Source: Begonia masoniana
Lineage: Eukaryota; Streptophyta; Magnoliopsida; Cucurbitales; Begoniaceae
Direction of reading: 5' to 3'
DNA: 64,000 bases
NCBI GenBank assembly: GCA_022432975.1
Contig: CM039509.1
Location: forward strand, 23,529,432-23,593,431
Part shown: piece after piece, positions 35,166 to 47,731 of the stretch
How positions within the stretch are numbered: position 1 is the stretch's first letter
How the letters are laid out: every line of letters starts with the position of its first letter
Notes under the pieces: model-generated
Databases searched by the model: none
What the model was told of the DNA's origin: nothing
Seen by the model: the letters and a program-made list of their open reading frames with translations, nothing else
Translations under genes and position numbers: made by a program

Positions 35166-36007
35166 GTTTGGCATTTGTGATGAATTACGTGAATGAGCAA
35201 CGAAACGCACACGAAACAAGAGCAACTGAGAGAGTAGAAACTGCATGTGTTAGGGTTACGTGTGAGAGATTGTGTTGTGTTGAGTCGGTTGGTTGTGTGT
35301 GCATTGTGCTTGTTTATATTTGTTATCCCCTACTTACTAAGTGTAAGCTTACGTGTGTGTGTGTGTTCTGTGGTGTAGGTGACGACAGGAGTATAGGTTA
35401 GAGCTACGAGGAAAGCTAGGGTTGGGACGCAGTCGGTGAGGTACGCAGTATGCCGGTGCGGGTACTTGTTGGGGCGTCTCAACCATGATCTTCGAAAGAA
35501 GTATGAGTTTTGAATGAGATATAGGTAGTTTTGTCGGTAGTTTTATCAGATTTTGTTGTGTAAATGATTGTAGTTTTATAGCTCTTTTGGTTGATGTTTT
35601 TTGGAGTTACTGAATTGATATATATTTTGATGTTTTGGGGTTTATACAAATTAAACATTATGCTGCTGGATTTTTCGTAGAATAATCAAATATTGTTTTG
35701 GATATGCTTTATAAACGGTTTGATTTTCAGGTTTTGGGTTTTTGGTAATTTAGTCGTTATGCTGCCCGATTGTTTTTAGTAAAGCAAACGATGTTTATTT
35801 TTAATGATTTTTGTGTTTTCGCTGAAAAGTCGTAGTCGAAAATTATTTTTAAAAACAATTTCGTTTTAGACACGGTTTAGGTTAGCGATGTAGCGCACCG
35901 AGCCGGGGTGGGTTCGGGGGCGTTACAGGCAGAGTATATGTTTATGTCTTTGAAGCCTTCAAGTTTTTCCAAAAGAAAACAGTCGTCCACGCCTTTTGTA
36001 AATCAGT

Positions 36008-38973
36008 TGTGACAGCCCCCGACCCGATCGGGGTCCGAGGAGCCATCACTCCGGACATTTTACAGAAAACGGGACATATATTTTTTTTTTAACATTATAC
36101 TTTTAAAACATTGACAGAGAGAGAGAGTTCTCTGGAGTAGAAATCATAACGAGAAAGAAAACAGTTGAAACCAAACTGCAGGATGAATTACAGAATACTT
36201 AAAACAGAATCAGAAGACACGTTTATTTTTTAACTACAGAAATAATAGACTGAAGAAAACAGGGAGACAGAAGTAAATTAAAACTTTGAACATCTAAGAT
36301 ATTGGGCAAGGTGGACTTGATGAGTGCAGCAAAACATGTGAGAAGAAAATGGTAAAAACAGGAAGCAGAGATGAACGATAAAATAAACAGATAGAGAAGT
36401 AAACAGACAGGAATGGCAGAGAATTACTGGGATTATTGGCGGAAGACTTAGGCGGAAGACTTAGTTTTTCAAAAGCAGAATACTGTTAGGCGGTAGATGA
36501 AATTAAACCGGAATGATGCTCTGAAATCGTAAGATGTAAACAGTGGATGACGTCATCGGAAGAGGAGATGACGTCAGACGGAAGATGCAGGCAGCAGATG
36601 GAATCGGAGGATGTAAACAGTGGGTGACGTCATCGAAAGAGGAGATGACGTCAGACGGAAGATGCAGGCAGCAGATGGAATCGGAGGATGTAAACAGTGG
36701 GTGGCGTCATCGGAAGAGGAGATGACGTCAGACGGAAGACGCAGGCAGCAGATGGAATCGGAGGATGTAAACAGTGGGTGATGTCATCGGACAAGGAGAT
36801 GACGTCAGATGGAAGACGCGGGCAGCAGATGGAATCGGAGGATGTAAACAGTGGGTGATGTCATCGGACAAGGAGATGACGTCAGATGGAAGACGCGGGC
36901 AGCAGATGGAATCAGAGGATGTAAACAGTGGGTGACGTCATCGAAAGAGGAGATGCCGTCAGACGGAAGACGCAGGCAGCAGATGGAATCGGAGGATGTA
37001 AACAGTGGGTGATGTCATCGGAAGAGGAGATGACGTCAGACGGAAGATGCAGGCAGCAGATGGAATCGGAGGATGTAAACAGTGGGTGACGTCATCAGAA
37101 GAGGAGATGACGTCAGACAGAAGACGCAGGCAGCAGATGGAATCGGATGAGGTGATGACGTCAACCGGAAGATGGATGACGTCAACCGAAAGATACAGAC
37201 ATTAAACGTAATCGGCAGAAGAAAGCCTAAGGCAGAAACACTGTTTGGCGGTGGATATGAATAAGACAAAATATGAACAGTATCAATAGGTAGACATAGT
37301 TTCAAAGGCAAAATTTACAACTTTTGACAGGATGACACACAGACAGAGAGCATAAAACAGAAGACCTAGAAGTTTCAGATTCTCAAACCATTTCAAAACA
37401 TGGTTCTCGAGCACAACAGAAAGCATAACAGAAACTTAAGAATAATCACACTGCATCGATAACTCAAAAATCCGAAACCATCCATGCATAGACTAACAGA
37501 AAATATTCCAAACCATTTCAGAATACTTCAGAACTTAATCCAACTGTCAAATACTGTAGTTTTTGAAACTTAGACGTCAAAATCTGTGCATTGTTTTGAA
37601 ATCTGAGGATCAATAAATAACCTAACATACATTTGCAGAATTTCCAAAACAAAAGTTTTAAATACATAAACAGAACATAGTTTAGAATTTCACTCTCTCA
37701 GTCGAGAATTTGTCTGCCACAACCAACCCGAGAGCTCGAACCACCAGCCGCCTATTCATCAGACTGAGGCACAAAGTCCTCATTTTCGGGTTCAGTACCT
37801 ATATCAAAGAGTTCATCTATGAGCCTAAAGTTCAGTAAGAACATATAAAATGCAGTGATGCATATGCTATGCATGCGGTTTTTCAAAAATTCAGTGACAG
37901 TACAGTACATTACGTTTCAGTGGCAGTGGGGTATAAGTGGGGCTTATAGGAGAACTGGCGAACAGTGGGTGCACTATCAGGCACAACAGTTATACGGTAT
38001 AGTACAGAAACAGATCTGGGGGCCAGTCCCCGTCCCACACTTAACCGATACATTTCAGTCAGATTTTATCTTGTTTAGTTTCAAACAGTGTACAGAAATT
38101 GGTTTTGCATGAACTTTCGGTGAAAATATGTATGCATGAACATTTTCAGTGTCTGAACTTACAATAGCAGACGACAGAAATAACATAACATACTGTGAAG
38201 AAGAACACAGAACACAGACAACTCAGAACATAAACTATAACGTTTCTACCTAAAACAACCCGACAGAAATGAAACACCTAGTACCTCCGTGATGTAGGGC
38301 CTTAAGGGCCAACCTACGGTTATGAACTTACCTGTTATCCACGATGCAGTTAGCTGGAAAGTCTCGGAAATGCACAGATCTGTAACATGCACGTAGAGAA
38401 ATAAACAATGCTGCAAATGTTAACTAATAACTTGGAAGATTATGCAGTTAACCCCATTCAGACTTGTAGAGAACAACGAATGTGTTTCCATACAAAAACC
38501 GAGAGTTTTCTCCAAAATAACTTAACCTAAAACTTCAGCAAACTCATACTTTTACTCGTCCAAATTTGTTAGCATGAGTAGACTCTTACCTTTTTGCTGA
38601 AGGGAACAGAAGAAACAGGAGAAAACAAAGTGTTGATACTTTGCCACAATCGCCTGGACAAGAAGAACAGAGAGCAGTGGAAAGGAACATATGAGAAGTG
38701 AGGGTTTCACGTAGGAGGAAGAACTTAGCTTCTTCAACAAGCTGTCACGTGTCACTCAACCATTGGTTTCGTCCCACCAACCTTAAATTCTTCCCCATTT
38801 ACCCTGCCATTGGTTTTTAACCTATTTAGTTTCCACAAATTGATTTTATGAATCACACATATTCGATTGGAAAACATTGGCAATTATTAAAAACACACAT
38901 TGCATAAATATTCCCATTAATCTTGTTGAATAATTTAAGGAATATATACATGGCAAAAATGTCGGGTGTTACA
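36008..38973 (-). mobile_element. solo LTR, family B, minus (2966 bp, TSD TCAGT/ACAGT)
   Basis: It runs from TGTGACAGCCCCCG to GTCGGGTGTTACA. The flanks TCAGT (36003-36007) and ACAGT (38974-38978) differ by one base. The repeat phrase CAGTCGTCCACGCC of LTR P continues on both sides. Confidence 0.88.
36534..37190 (-). repeat. 77-bp tandem array with paired TGACGTCA sites, eight copies
   Basis: ATGTAAACAGTG recurs at 36534, 36611, 36688, 36765, 36842, 36919, 36996 and 37073, an exact 77-bp period. Each unit has two TGACGTCA or one-base variants; about a dozen perfect octamers remain by eye. Most variants are TGATGTCA, as expected from loss of a methylated CpG. Confidence 0.95.
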
Positions 38974-38978
38974 ACAGT

Positions 38979-39275
38979 CGTCCACGCCTTCTGTAAAAAC
39001 AGTCATCCACACCTTCTGTAAAAGAGTTGTCCATTTTGTTCTGTGAAAAGTCATCCACGTTGTTCTCTAAAACAGTCGTCCACGCTGTTCTCTAAAACAG
39101 TCGTCCACGCCTTCTGTAAAACAATCGTCCATGCCTTATGTAAAACAGTCGTTCACGCCTTCTGTAAAAGAGTTACCAATTCTGTTCTGTGAACAGTCGT
39201 CTACGTCATTCTTTAAAACAGTCGTCCACGTTGTTCCTTAAATAGTAGTCCAGTTCTACAGTTGTCCACAGCTTC
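38979..39275 (+). repeat. LTR P segment with irregular CAGTCGTCCACG repeats
   Basis: About ten copies of ACAGTCGTCCACGCCTTCTG or variants at roughly 27-30-bp spacing; the repeat begins before the solo LTR (35983). It ends at the start of LTR Q. Confidence 0.8.
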
Positions 39276-41415
39276 TGTAACACCCGACATTTTGGCCGTA
39301 TAATATTCTGTTGAATTATTGTATGGATATAAATTGCCATAAATACAATAACTATTTTATTGTAAATTTTGGAGCATTTAGTGTGGAGAGGACCTAACTA
39401 ATGTAAAACTAAACTAAACACTAAGTTTAAAAGGCATGGAAGGGTAAATTGGGGAGAAATTAAGGTTGGTGGGAGATAGCCAATGGTTGAGTGACATCTG
39501 GCGACTTGGTGAAGAAGCTAAGTTCTTCCTCCTTCGTGAAACCCTCACTTCTCATCTGTTTCTTCCCACTACTCCCTGTTCTTTCTTTCTGGCGATTTTG
39601 ACAAAATACCAACACTTTGCTTTCCCAGTTTTTCTTCTGTTTCTTCCAACAAAGGTAATCATCCGCAAAAGTTATCAAGTTGAATAGGTTACAATGTGAG
39701 TTCTTGTTGGAGTTAAAGATTACGATAATATGGAATAAACTACTGTTTTGGATAAAAACGCGATAGACTGTGTTCTGAAGGATTGAGTAGAGTCTGCTGC
39801 ATATCTTACCAACTTATTAGTTAGCATTTGCAGCTGTTTAATTCCTTTACATGCGTACTACAGATCCGAGCGTTCCAGGGACATTCGAGCATCTTACACC
39901 GCAGCAGACAGGTAAGTTCATACTTATAGGTTTGGCCCTTAAGGCCCTACAATAAGGAGGTACTAGGTTTTATGTTATCGGGATTTCTGTTGGGTAGTTG
40001 AACTATAGGTTATGTTTTAGATTAAGTGTGTTCTGTTTTATATTCTGCTTATTATTCTGTCGCCTATCTATGAATATTCATGCATACACGTTTTCTCTGA
40101 AAGTCATGAAAATGTTTTCTGCACACGATTTAAAGTTAAGTAAGATAAAACCTGTAAGGAAATGTATGGTTAAGTGTGGATGAGGACTGACATCCTGTCA
40201 TGTACTCCTGTTATGTCCTGTTGTGGCATGTACTCCTGTCGCGCCAGCTCTTCTTCCCACTTATACCTTCCTGTCCAGTGGAATGTAATGTAATGTAATG
40301 TTCATGTATTTGAAAATGTTCATGCATAGCATATGCACACTGCATTCTAGTATGTTCTTACTGAGCTCTAGGCTCATAGATGAACTCCCTGTTGTAAGTA
40401 CGGATACTCCAGATGAGGACCTTGTGCCTCAAAATGACGAGCTGATGTAGTTGGAGGATCGAGCTCACGAGATTTGGCTGCTGCAGTCAGACATGAGTTA
40501 ATCCTGTGAGAATGTGTTTTCTGAAGTTATGTCCAATATTGTATCATCTTTTGAAGTTTTAAAACATTTGAAATGTAGGTCCAGTTCTGTACCACTTTGT
40601 GGTTTGTAAAACGATGTATGGAATCTGTATTGATGTTTAAAACCTCTGTATTTGACAGTTGAATTATGTTTCGAAGTATTCTGAAATTTGTTTGGAATAT
40701 TTTCTGTTAGTCTGTGCATGGATAGTTTCTGGTTTTAGAGCTATCCATGTAGTGTGATCTTTCTTAAGTTTCTGTCATGTTTTTCTGTTTGTTCGAAAAA
40801 TATGGTTTTTGAACTGGTTTGAGAGTTTGAGACTTTCATGTCTTCTGTTTTTATGCTCTCTGTTTGAATGTCTTCCTGTCAAAAGTTGCCAAATTCTGCC
40901 CCTTTTAAACTACCTCTTCCGATCACGTTCACTGCTGTTTTAAGTGTGCATCCACCGATAGTCACTAAATCTGCCGATGATGTCATCACATCTTCTGATG
41001 ATGTCATCTATTTTGTCTTACTCGATCCACCGGTGAGTAGTGCAATTCCGCCTGTTTTAAAACACATCTTCCGGCTGACGTCACCCATCTTCTGGCTGAC
41101 GTCATCACCTTCTGCCGATTCTGTTATTGCCTGTATCTTCCGGCTGACGTCACCCATCTTCCGGCTGACGTCATCACCTTCTGCCGATTCCGTTATTGCC
41201 TGTATCTTCCGACTGACGTCACCCATCTTCCGGCTGACGTCATCACCTTCTGCCGATTCTGTTATTGCCTGTATCTTCCAACTGACGTCACCCATCTTCC
41301 GGCTGACGTCATCACCTTTTGCCGATTTTGTTATTTGCCTGTATCTTCCGGTTGGTGCCATCTACTTTGTCGTATCTGCATCCACCAATGCTCTTATTAA
41401 ACTAAGCCCTCCGCC
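39276..41415 (+). mobile_element. family B LTR Q, plus, 3' end deleted
   Basis: It starts TGTAACACCCGAC after GCTTC (39271-39275) and follows the family B order up to CTCCGCCA near 41415, where it passes directly into minus-strand pol. No LTR 3' end and no second GCTTC are found, so the right end was lost. Confidence 0.85.
41067..41343 (+). repeat. 69-bp TGACGTCA tandem array, four copies (LTR Q)
   Basis: ATCTTCCGGCTGACG-type units start at 41067, 41136, 41205 and 41274, each with a second GGCTGACGTCATCACC. The unit length equals that of the 9536 array. Confidence 0.93.
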
Positions 41416-42253
41416 AAGATGTGCTTCCGTAACTCTTCATCCTTCGGAACATACTATCTATCTCTAAACTTCAAGATACCATCTCCCGAATAGCTGAACT
41501 CGGAAGAGGCCATTGGTACTTTACTCACCATATCAGCCATCTCCTTCGAATTGATCTTCTGGCTTCCTTAATTCGGTCCAGGACGGAGGGCCGTAGCGTC
41601 AAGTCTGCTAGTATGGCCGATAGCCCAGAAACTATCTCCATATCGAACTTCTGTATCTCCGTCCTCAAAGGCATTGTTACGGCCGACATAGCTGGTTGTA
41701 CAATAGCTGGCATCCTGCTCAGTGCATCAGCTACCACATTAGCTTTACCAGGATGGTATTTGATCTCAACATCGTAGTCCTTTACAAATTCTCACCACTG
41801 CCTCTGTCTCATATTCAACTCTTTCTGAGTAAAGAGGTACTTCAAACTCTTGTGGTCAGAAAACACCTCACATGACTGTCCATATAGGTGGTGTCTCCAT
41901 ACCTTCAGCGCAAATACAACTGCCGCTAACTCAAGGTCATGAGTAGGGTAGTTTTCTTCATGGCTCTTCAATTGTCTGGACGCGTATGCTACAACTTTCC
42001 CTTCTTGCATCAATACGCATCCCAAGCCAATTTTTGACGCATCACAATATACGCTAAACTTGCCGTCTTCAACTGGCAATACTAACAGAGGAGCAGTGGT
42101 TAATTTCTGCTTAAGTGTCTGAAAGCTCACCTCACATGCTTCAGACCATCTGAACTTGATTTCTTTCCTTGTCAAGCTGGTCATGGGTTTTCCTATCACA
42201 GAAAATCCCTTGATGAATTTCCTTTAATAACCAGCTAGTCCGATAAAGCTTCA
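41416..42253 (-). pseudogene. pol: M2 pol: RNase H to start of integrase
   Basis: RNase H motifs [18 protein letters not shown] and ADALSR are clear. Stops lie at 42251-42253, 42224-42226 and 41792-41794 on the minus strand, and a frameshift near 41560 moves the remainder to another frame. The last recognisable residues (RDRWYVP, then LRKHILAE) are those just before the integrase zinc finger. The sequence then turns into LTR Q at a short shared CGCCAA, suggesting a microhomology joint. Confidence 0.88.
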
Positions 42254-43075
42254 TACCTCGCTTGCATTCCTTGGCCTTGGCCAGTCTCTTACAGCCTCAA
42301 TCTTGGCCGGGTCCACAGATACTCCTTCAGCCGACACCACGTGGCCAAGGAAATTGATTTTGTTCAGCAAGAATTCACACTTTGATAGCTTGGCATATAG
42401 TTGATGCTGCCTCAGAGTCGATAGCACAATTGCCAAGTGCTCTTCATGCTCGGCCTCACTCCTGGAATAAATTAGGATATCGTCGATGAAAACGATTACA
42501 AATCTATCCAAGACATCTTGGAATATCCTGTTCATCAGGTCCATAAATGCTGCCGGAGCATTAGTTAATCCGAACGACATCACCAAGAACTCGTAGTGTC
42601 CGTATCGAGTCCTGAAGGCGGTCTTTGGAATATCTTCAGCTCTGACCTTCAACTGGTAATAGCCGGAGCGTAAGTCAATCTTAGAAAATACACGAGCCCC
42701 TTGTAGCTGATCAAACAAATCGTCGATTCTTGGCAACGGGTACTTGTTTCTGATAGTCAACTTGTTCAGCTCACGATAGTCAATACACATCCGCAGGGAC
42801 CCATCTTTCTTCTTAACAAATAAGACGGGAGCACCCCACGGAGAGAAACTAGGGCGCACAAAACCCTTGTCCACTAACTCTTTCAGCTGAGCCTTCAATT
42901 CTTTCAGTTCAATTGGTGCCATACGGTACGGATTCTTCGATACTGGTTCCGCACCAGGACATACATCAATTCCAAACTCGATTTCACGATCCGGTGGCAA
43001 TCCCGGCAGGTCATCTAAGAAAACCTCAGGGAAGTCTCGAACCACCGGAATATTTTGAAGTTCGACCTCACCTTA
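42254..43075 (-). pseudogene. pol: M2 pol: reverse transcriptase
   Basis: A 264-codon open stretch carries YRMAP, the CIDYRELN block, [12 protein letters not shown] and the catalytic FIDD box, all as in G1. It is bounded by a stop at 43073-43075 (upstream, in frame) and one at 42251. Catalytic residues look intact, but the copy is cut off from gag and integrase by stops. Confidence 0.92.
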
Positions 43076-44164
43076 CCTCCGAACATCTACTACGTGGGCA
43101 AGAAATCCGACACATCCTGACCTCATCAGCTGTTGAGCTTTTAAGGAGGATATAACAGGTATACTATGTTTCTTCGGTACTGCCTGATAGGAGAACTCTA
43201 CTTCGTTCGGGCACTTAAAAGTCACGAGCCCGGACCTACAGTCGATGGTGGCATGATGTCTAAACAGCCAGTCCATCCCCAGAATGACATCGTACCCTTT
43301 CATACTGATGACGATAAGGTTGGCGTACAATTTCTGGTCTCCTACCGTCACTATATCACCCCGCACCACCTGCTCGGAGTGCATAAACTCTCCGGACGGT
43401 AGCATAATGCTGTAGGGCTGATCTGACGACGTACTACAAAACCTCTGTTTAACTATGAAGTCCATGGCCAAAAACGAATGTGTGGCCCCCATGTCCCACA
43501 AGGTATAGGCAGGTGCATCACATACTGAAATTGTACCTGTAATGGCTGTGTGCAGATCAGTATCATCAACGTCCTTCATCATTGCAAAGGCCCTTGGCAC
43601 GGCCTGATTTTGTCTCGTGTCGGGTATCGGGCAATCACAGACATGATGGCCTCCCTTGCCACATCGAAAACAAGCGCCAGTAATAAGCCTGCATTCGCCC
43701 TGGTGGCTTCTCTGGCACCGTGGACATATAGTGGGCTGAGGAGCTCCCATCGGTCTCTTTCCTTTGTCTGGGTAAGTGATGGTATCATTGGGCCTCTTAA
43801 TGCCCCTGTTTTGTTGCTGCTGAGGTTGAAAATTTTGGCCTCTTTGTTGTTGCTGTTGTTGCTGAGGAACATTTTGAATAATCCCTCTTGGTGAATCTCT
43901 TTGTCTCTGGGACTTTATCTCTAAGGCCTCCAACTGATAAGCCTTGGCCACCACCTTCACATACGGTGCCTCATCGAATCCTCCGGTTGTGATCCCTCGT
44001 AGAAGGTCCATCTTTAACCCTTGAATGAATTGGTGCACCTTGTTCTCATCGGTGGCCACCATATGTGTTGCATATCGGGACAGTGACTCGAATTTCTGAA
44101 CATATTCAGCCACTGACCCATATTGTCGCAGCCGAGAGAATTCAAGTAACTTTTCCTTCCTCAC
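43076..44164 (-). pseudogene. gag: M2 gag C-terminal part and protease
   Basis: In order: the end of the Gag domain (SRLRQYGSVAEYV, KVHQFIQGLK), a poly-Gln linker, the CPRCQ motif, a CCHC knuckle (CFRCGKGGHHVCDC), then protease. The protease active site reads D-M-G instead of D-T-G (near 43490), a change expected to abolish activity. The frame ends at the 43073 stop. A frameshift near 44165 separates it from the gag N-terminus. Confidence 0.9.
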
Positions 44165-44592
44165 TCCCCGTCAAAGTACTTTTCGTAGAAGATCTTCGTG
44201 AATCCTTCCCAGCTTAATGCCACTGTAGTTGACTGCACTGTGTCTTACCAAAATCCCGCACTTTCGGTGAGATAGAACGTGGCGCAAATAACTTTCTTGT
44301 TGTCTTCTACTTCTGCATATCCAAACATTTTCTCCATTGTTCGAATCCAGGTTTCAGCACGGGTCGGGTCTGTAGACAGTCCATCGAATGAAGGAGGCTG
44401 GAGTCGCCGGAATCTGTCTCCACTGTTGTCTCGCGGCGCATTATCACGATTGTTATTTCCATGATTATTGTTTCTATCGTCTTCTCTGGCCATCATGCGT
44501 TCAACCATGCGTGACTATGCACCCACCAGTTCTGTTAGTCGGTCAATGGCTCGAGAGCTTTCGCTTGACTCTTCTTGATGTCCTCTCACCAT
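44165..44592 (-). pseudogene. gag: M2 gag N-terminal part
   Basis: The ATG at 44592 (Met-Val-Arg-Gly, as in G1) opens gag. TAG at 44515-44517 and TAA at 44245-44247 interrupt it. The Gag domain start (ETWIRTMEKMF) is recognisable. The start is chosen from G1 agreement and from the candidate leader acceptor at 44605. Confidence 0.85.
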
Positions 44593-44604
44593 TTCTAATA
44601 TACC

Positions 44605-44663
44605 CTATAAACAGAATAACCTAACTTAATAAACAGAACTTTGACAGGAATATAAACACTTAC
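44605..44663 (-). other. candidate 59-nt leader intron of M2
   Basis: CAACT/GTAAGT at 44663 and TATAG at 44605 on the minus strand, 13 bases before the gag ATG. Confidence 0.4.
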
Positions 44664-44739
44664 AGTTGGTGGAGCGATCTCACGTGGCGGGTTGCGCAGT
44701 CAGACATTTCACAGAATCGGTTTTAAAACCTTGTCTCTC

Positions 44740-44748
44740 TGATACCAC
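44740..44748 (-). promoter_or_regulatory. primer-binding site of M2
   Basis: TGGTATCAG followed by AGAGACAAGG on the minus strand, three bases from the LTR end; initiator-methionine tRNA type at its core. Confidence 0.8.
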
Positions 44749-44751
44749 AAC

Positions 44752-47493
44752 TGTGACAGCTCAGATCCGAACCCGAATGGAGTCCGGGATCGGAGCCATC
44801 ACTCCGGGACAGTGTACGGAAAATGGTGACTATTTTTTTTTCTTTGAACAGATCGGTCAAAACGGTAGACATTATAGTTTTAAAATATTTACAGAGAAAC
44901 AGAATCGAATGACAGTAAACATGCACCGTCATCGCAAACCCTATAAACACAACTTTACAGAGAGGGAGAAACTACAGTGAGTAACAGAAAACATTTACAG
45001 GGAGAGAGAGAGTTATCGGGTGTAGAAATTTAAAACAGGTTTCAATAATGGATAACAGAACAGAAATTAGCATAAGGCTGGCGGAGGAGGAAACAGGAAA
45101 CATTGGCAGAAGACTTAGGCGAATAACCGATGGAAGACTTTGAATGACGTCAGCCGGAAGATGTAAATGCAAGGAAAGAAACGGAGATGACGTCAGGCGG
45201 AAGATTAGAGCTATCGGTGGATTCAGATACGACAAAAGACGAACAGTATTCAGCGGAAGAGGCTGAGTAAAACTGGGCAGAAGAGGTGGTGACGTCAGCC
45301 GGAAGATGGGTGACGTCAGCCGGAGGATACAGACAATTGATGAAATCAGACGAGGTGATGACGTCAGCCGGAAGATGGATGACGTCAGCCGAAAGATACA
45401 GATAGAAACTGTGAATGAACTGGGCGGGGGAGATAAGCCGGCGGTGGATGTCGAATAAGACAAGACAGATGACGTCACCGGAAGATGTAATTACACTGGC
45501 GGAAGACTTGGGTGACGTCAACCGGAAGACGGGGTTTTAAACTGGGCGGAAGACTTATGCTGACATCAGCCAGAAGACATATTTACACTGGGCGGATGAC
45601 TTGGTTTTTAATGCAGAAACTTGACAAATTTTAACAGAAAGACATGCCAACAGAAAACTTCGAAACAAAAAGCAATAAGGCTTCAAGCCTCCAAGCCCGA
45701 TTCCAAACACAGTTTTGAAGCATGACAGAAGCTAGAAAACCTAACAGAAATTCAGGAAAAACAACTGCATGGATTACTCCATAACCAGGGACAATCCATG
45801 CACAGATTTTCAGGGGATATCCCAAACAAATTCAGAATACTTCAGAACCCAATTTAACTGTCAAATACAGTACAAACAGAAGGCATGAAAGTTATAGACC
45901 TTCAATACCCAATTCTAAACAAGGTTGTGGAACATACTTTGCAATTGACAAATTCAAAGAAACGGACTGCATGGATAGTTCCAAACTAGAAGCCATCCAT
46001 GCACAAACTAATAAAAGGAAATCCCAGCAGTTTCAGAATAATTTCAATACATTCCAAGACATAAATACAACTGTCAAATACAGAGGTTTTAGAATACACC
46101 AACAAAACCTATACATAAATCAGATTTCTAACAAAAATCCAGACAGAGTTTTGAAACAAAACACCAGAGTTCAGTAAAACCTACAGACATAAACTTTACT
46201 TAAAAACTGAAACCTCAGAGCAGAAACATGTCTGACTACAACAACAACCCTGTGAGCTCGATCCACCATTTACATCAGATCATCATTTTGAGGAACAAGG
46301 TCCTCGGTTTCAGGTTCAGTACCTACACTAGAGAGTTCACCTATGAGTCTAAAACTCAGTAAGACATAATCGGTATGCAGTGATGCAAAATGCTATGCAT
46401 GCAGTTTTTTTTTTTTAGAATACGGTGACAGTACAGAGCATTTAGTTACAGTGACAGTAGAATTAAGTGGAGCTTATAGGGGAACTGGCAAACAGTGGAG
46501 GAGGGGGAGGGTGCACTATCAGGCACATTCAGGGAAACAGTACAGTAAACAGTTCTGGGGCCAGTCCCCGTCTTGCACTTAGCCTGGTACATTTCAGTCG
46601 GATTTTATCTTGTTTAGTTTCAAACGGTGTACAGAAATCGGTTTTTGCATGAATTTTCAGGAAAACAGTGTATGCATGAACGGTGCCTGAACTTTAACTG
46701 GAAGATAACAGAATAAAACAATAGACAGCAGAAGATAAATCAAAGCCAGACATTTCAGAACATAACTCTAACTCTTCTACCCAAAACAACCCGACAGAAC
46801 AAAAAACCTAGTACCTCCTTGATGTAGGGCCTTAAGGGCCAGATCTATGCTTATGAACTTACCTGTTTTCCTCGATGCAATCAGCTGGAAAATCTCAAAA
46901 ATGCTCGAACCTGTTTGCTGCAATGTAGTGAAATCAAATGCTAACAAATAACTTGTAGAATATGCAGCAAGCTCATTTCAACACTTTAGGAAAATACACT
47001 AACGTATTTTCATCCAAAACGGTGAGTTTTCACATAAATAATAACCCTAAACCCAGTGAAAACTCGCATTAAACTTGTCCAAAATCTATAACTTCCGTAG
47101 ATGATTACCTTGGTTGAAGGAAACAGAAGAAAAGCGCGGAAACAAAGTGTTGGTGCTTTGTCAAAATCGCCAGGAAGAGAGAACAAAGAGCAGTGGGGAA
47201 AAAAAACAGATGAGAAGTGAGGGTTTCACGTAGGAGGGAGAACTTAACTTCTTCATCAAGTCGCCAGATGTCATTCAACCATTGGCTCACTTCCACCTAC
47301 CTTAATTACTTCCACATTTACCCTTACATTGGCTTTTAACTAAGATTGACTTGTTTTGGTTAGTTGGTCATTAGATTGGTCCTCCCTTAAACACTCCATC
47401 ATTCCGACCAAAACATACATTGTATTTAAATAATAGTAATCTCACTTATACAATTCGGGGAAACAATTACATGGCAAAAGGCCGGGTGTTACA
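44752..47493 (-). repeat. 5' LTR of M2 (family B, 2742 bp)
   Basis: It runs from TGTGACAGC to GCCGGGTGTTACA. The GGCCCTTAAGGGCC-type hallmark is at about 46828-46840. It links family B LTRs to the M2 gag-pol. Confidence 0.92.
45134..45600 (-). repeat. TGACGTCA-rich repeats in the M2 LTR
   Basis: About nine copies of GATGACGTCAGCCGGAAG or close variants, mostly as pairs roughly 20 bp apart. Confidence 0.85.
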
Positions 47494-47731
47494 GCATGTC
47501 TGTCATCTATTCTGTCTTCTGTTTTCAAAGTTCATTCTGCCTTTTATTTTAAACGTCCAAAGTCCATTCTGTCTTCCTGTTTTTCATATCTCCCTGTCTT
47601 CTTGTTTTCTTCTGTCATTTATTTCTGTAGTCCGATTTTTAATTGTCATCCAGATTTTTAATATGTCTTCCAGTCTTCCATTTCAGAAAGAGTTTTCTCT
47701 GTTTAAAGTTTTAAAAGTTAAAAAAAAAAAT
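47494..47731 (+). other. LTR P piece between M2 and E
   Basis: T-rich DNA with TCTGTCTTCTG phrases like the 3' third of other family B LTRs (compare 18600-18900). It joins, across E, to the P end at 62560. Confidence 0.75.

Larger units (their letters stand above)
33474..35927 (+). mobile_element. solo LTR of family F (2454 bp, TSD GGCAG)
   Basis: It starts TGTAACACCCGGAAT and ends GGGGGCGTTACA, flanked by GGCAG (33469-33473 and 35928-35932). Apart from the start and short modules it does not match family B. It has a TATA-like region near 33912-33950, a pyrimidine tract (33953-33970), and a candidate splice module: donor 34035, acceptor 34576, 57-nt segment 34577-34633, GTAAGT 34634, closing TGTAG 35378. 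Confidence 0.93.
41416..47493 (-). mobile_element. Ty3/Gypsy element M2, minus, truncated at its 3' side
   Basis: The 5' LTR (44752-47493), primer-binding site, leader, gag, protease, reverse transcriptase and RNase H are present. Pol stops at the start of integrase near 41416, fused to LTR Q. Its LTR is family B, so M2 shows which coding region belongs to the many solo LTRs here. The missing part is integrase to 3' LTR. Confidence 0.9.

Noticed and set aside
36534..37190. CRISPR-like array (regular 77-bp period)
   Set aside because: The whole unit is repeated without unique spacers, lies in a plant LTR, and no cas-like gene exists.
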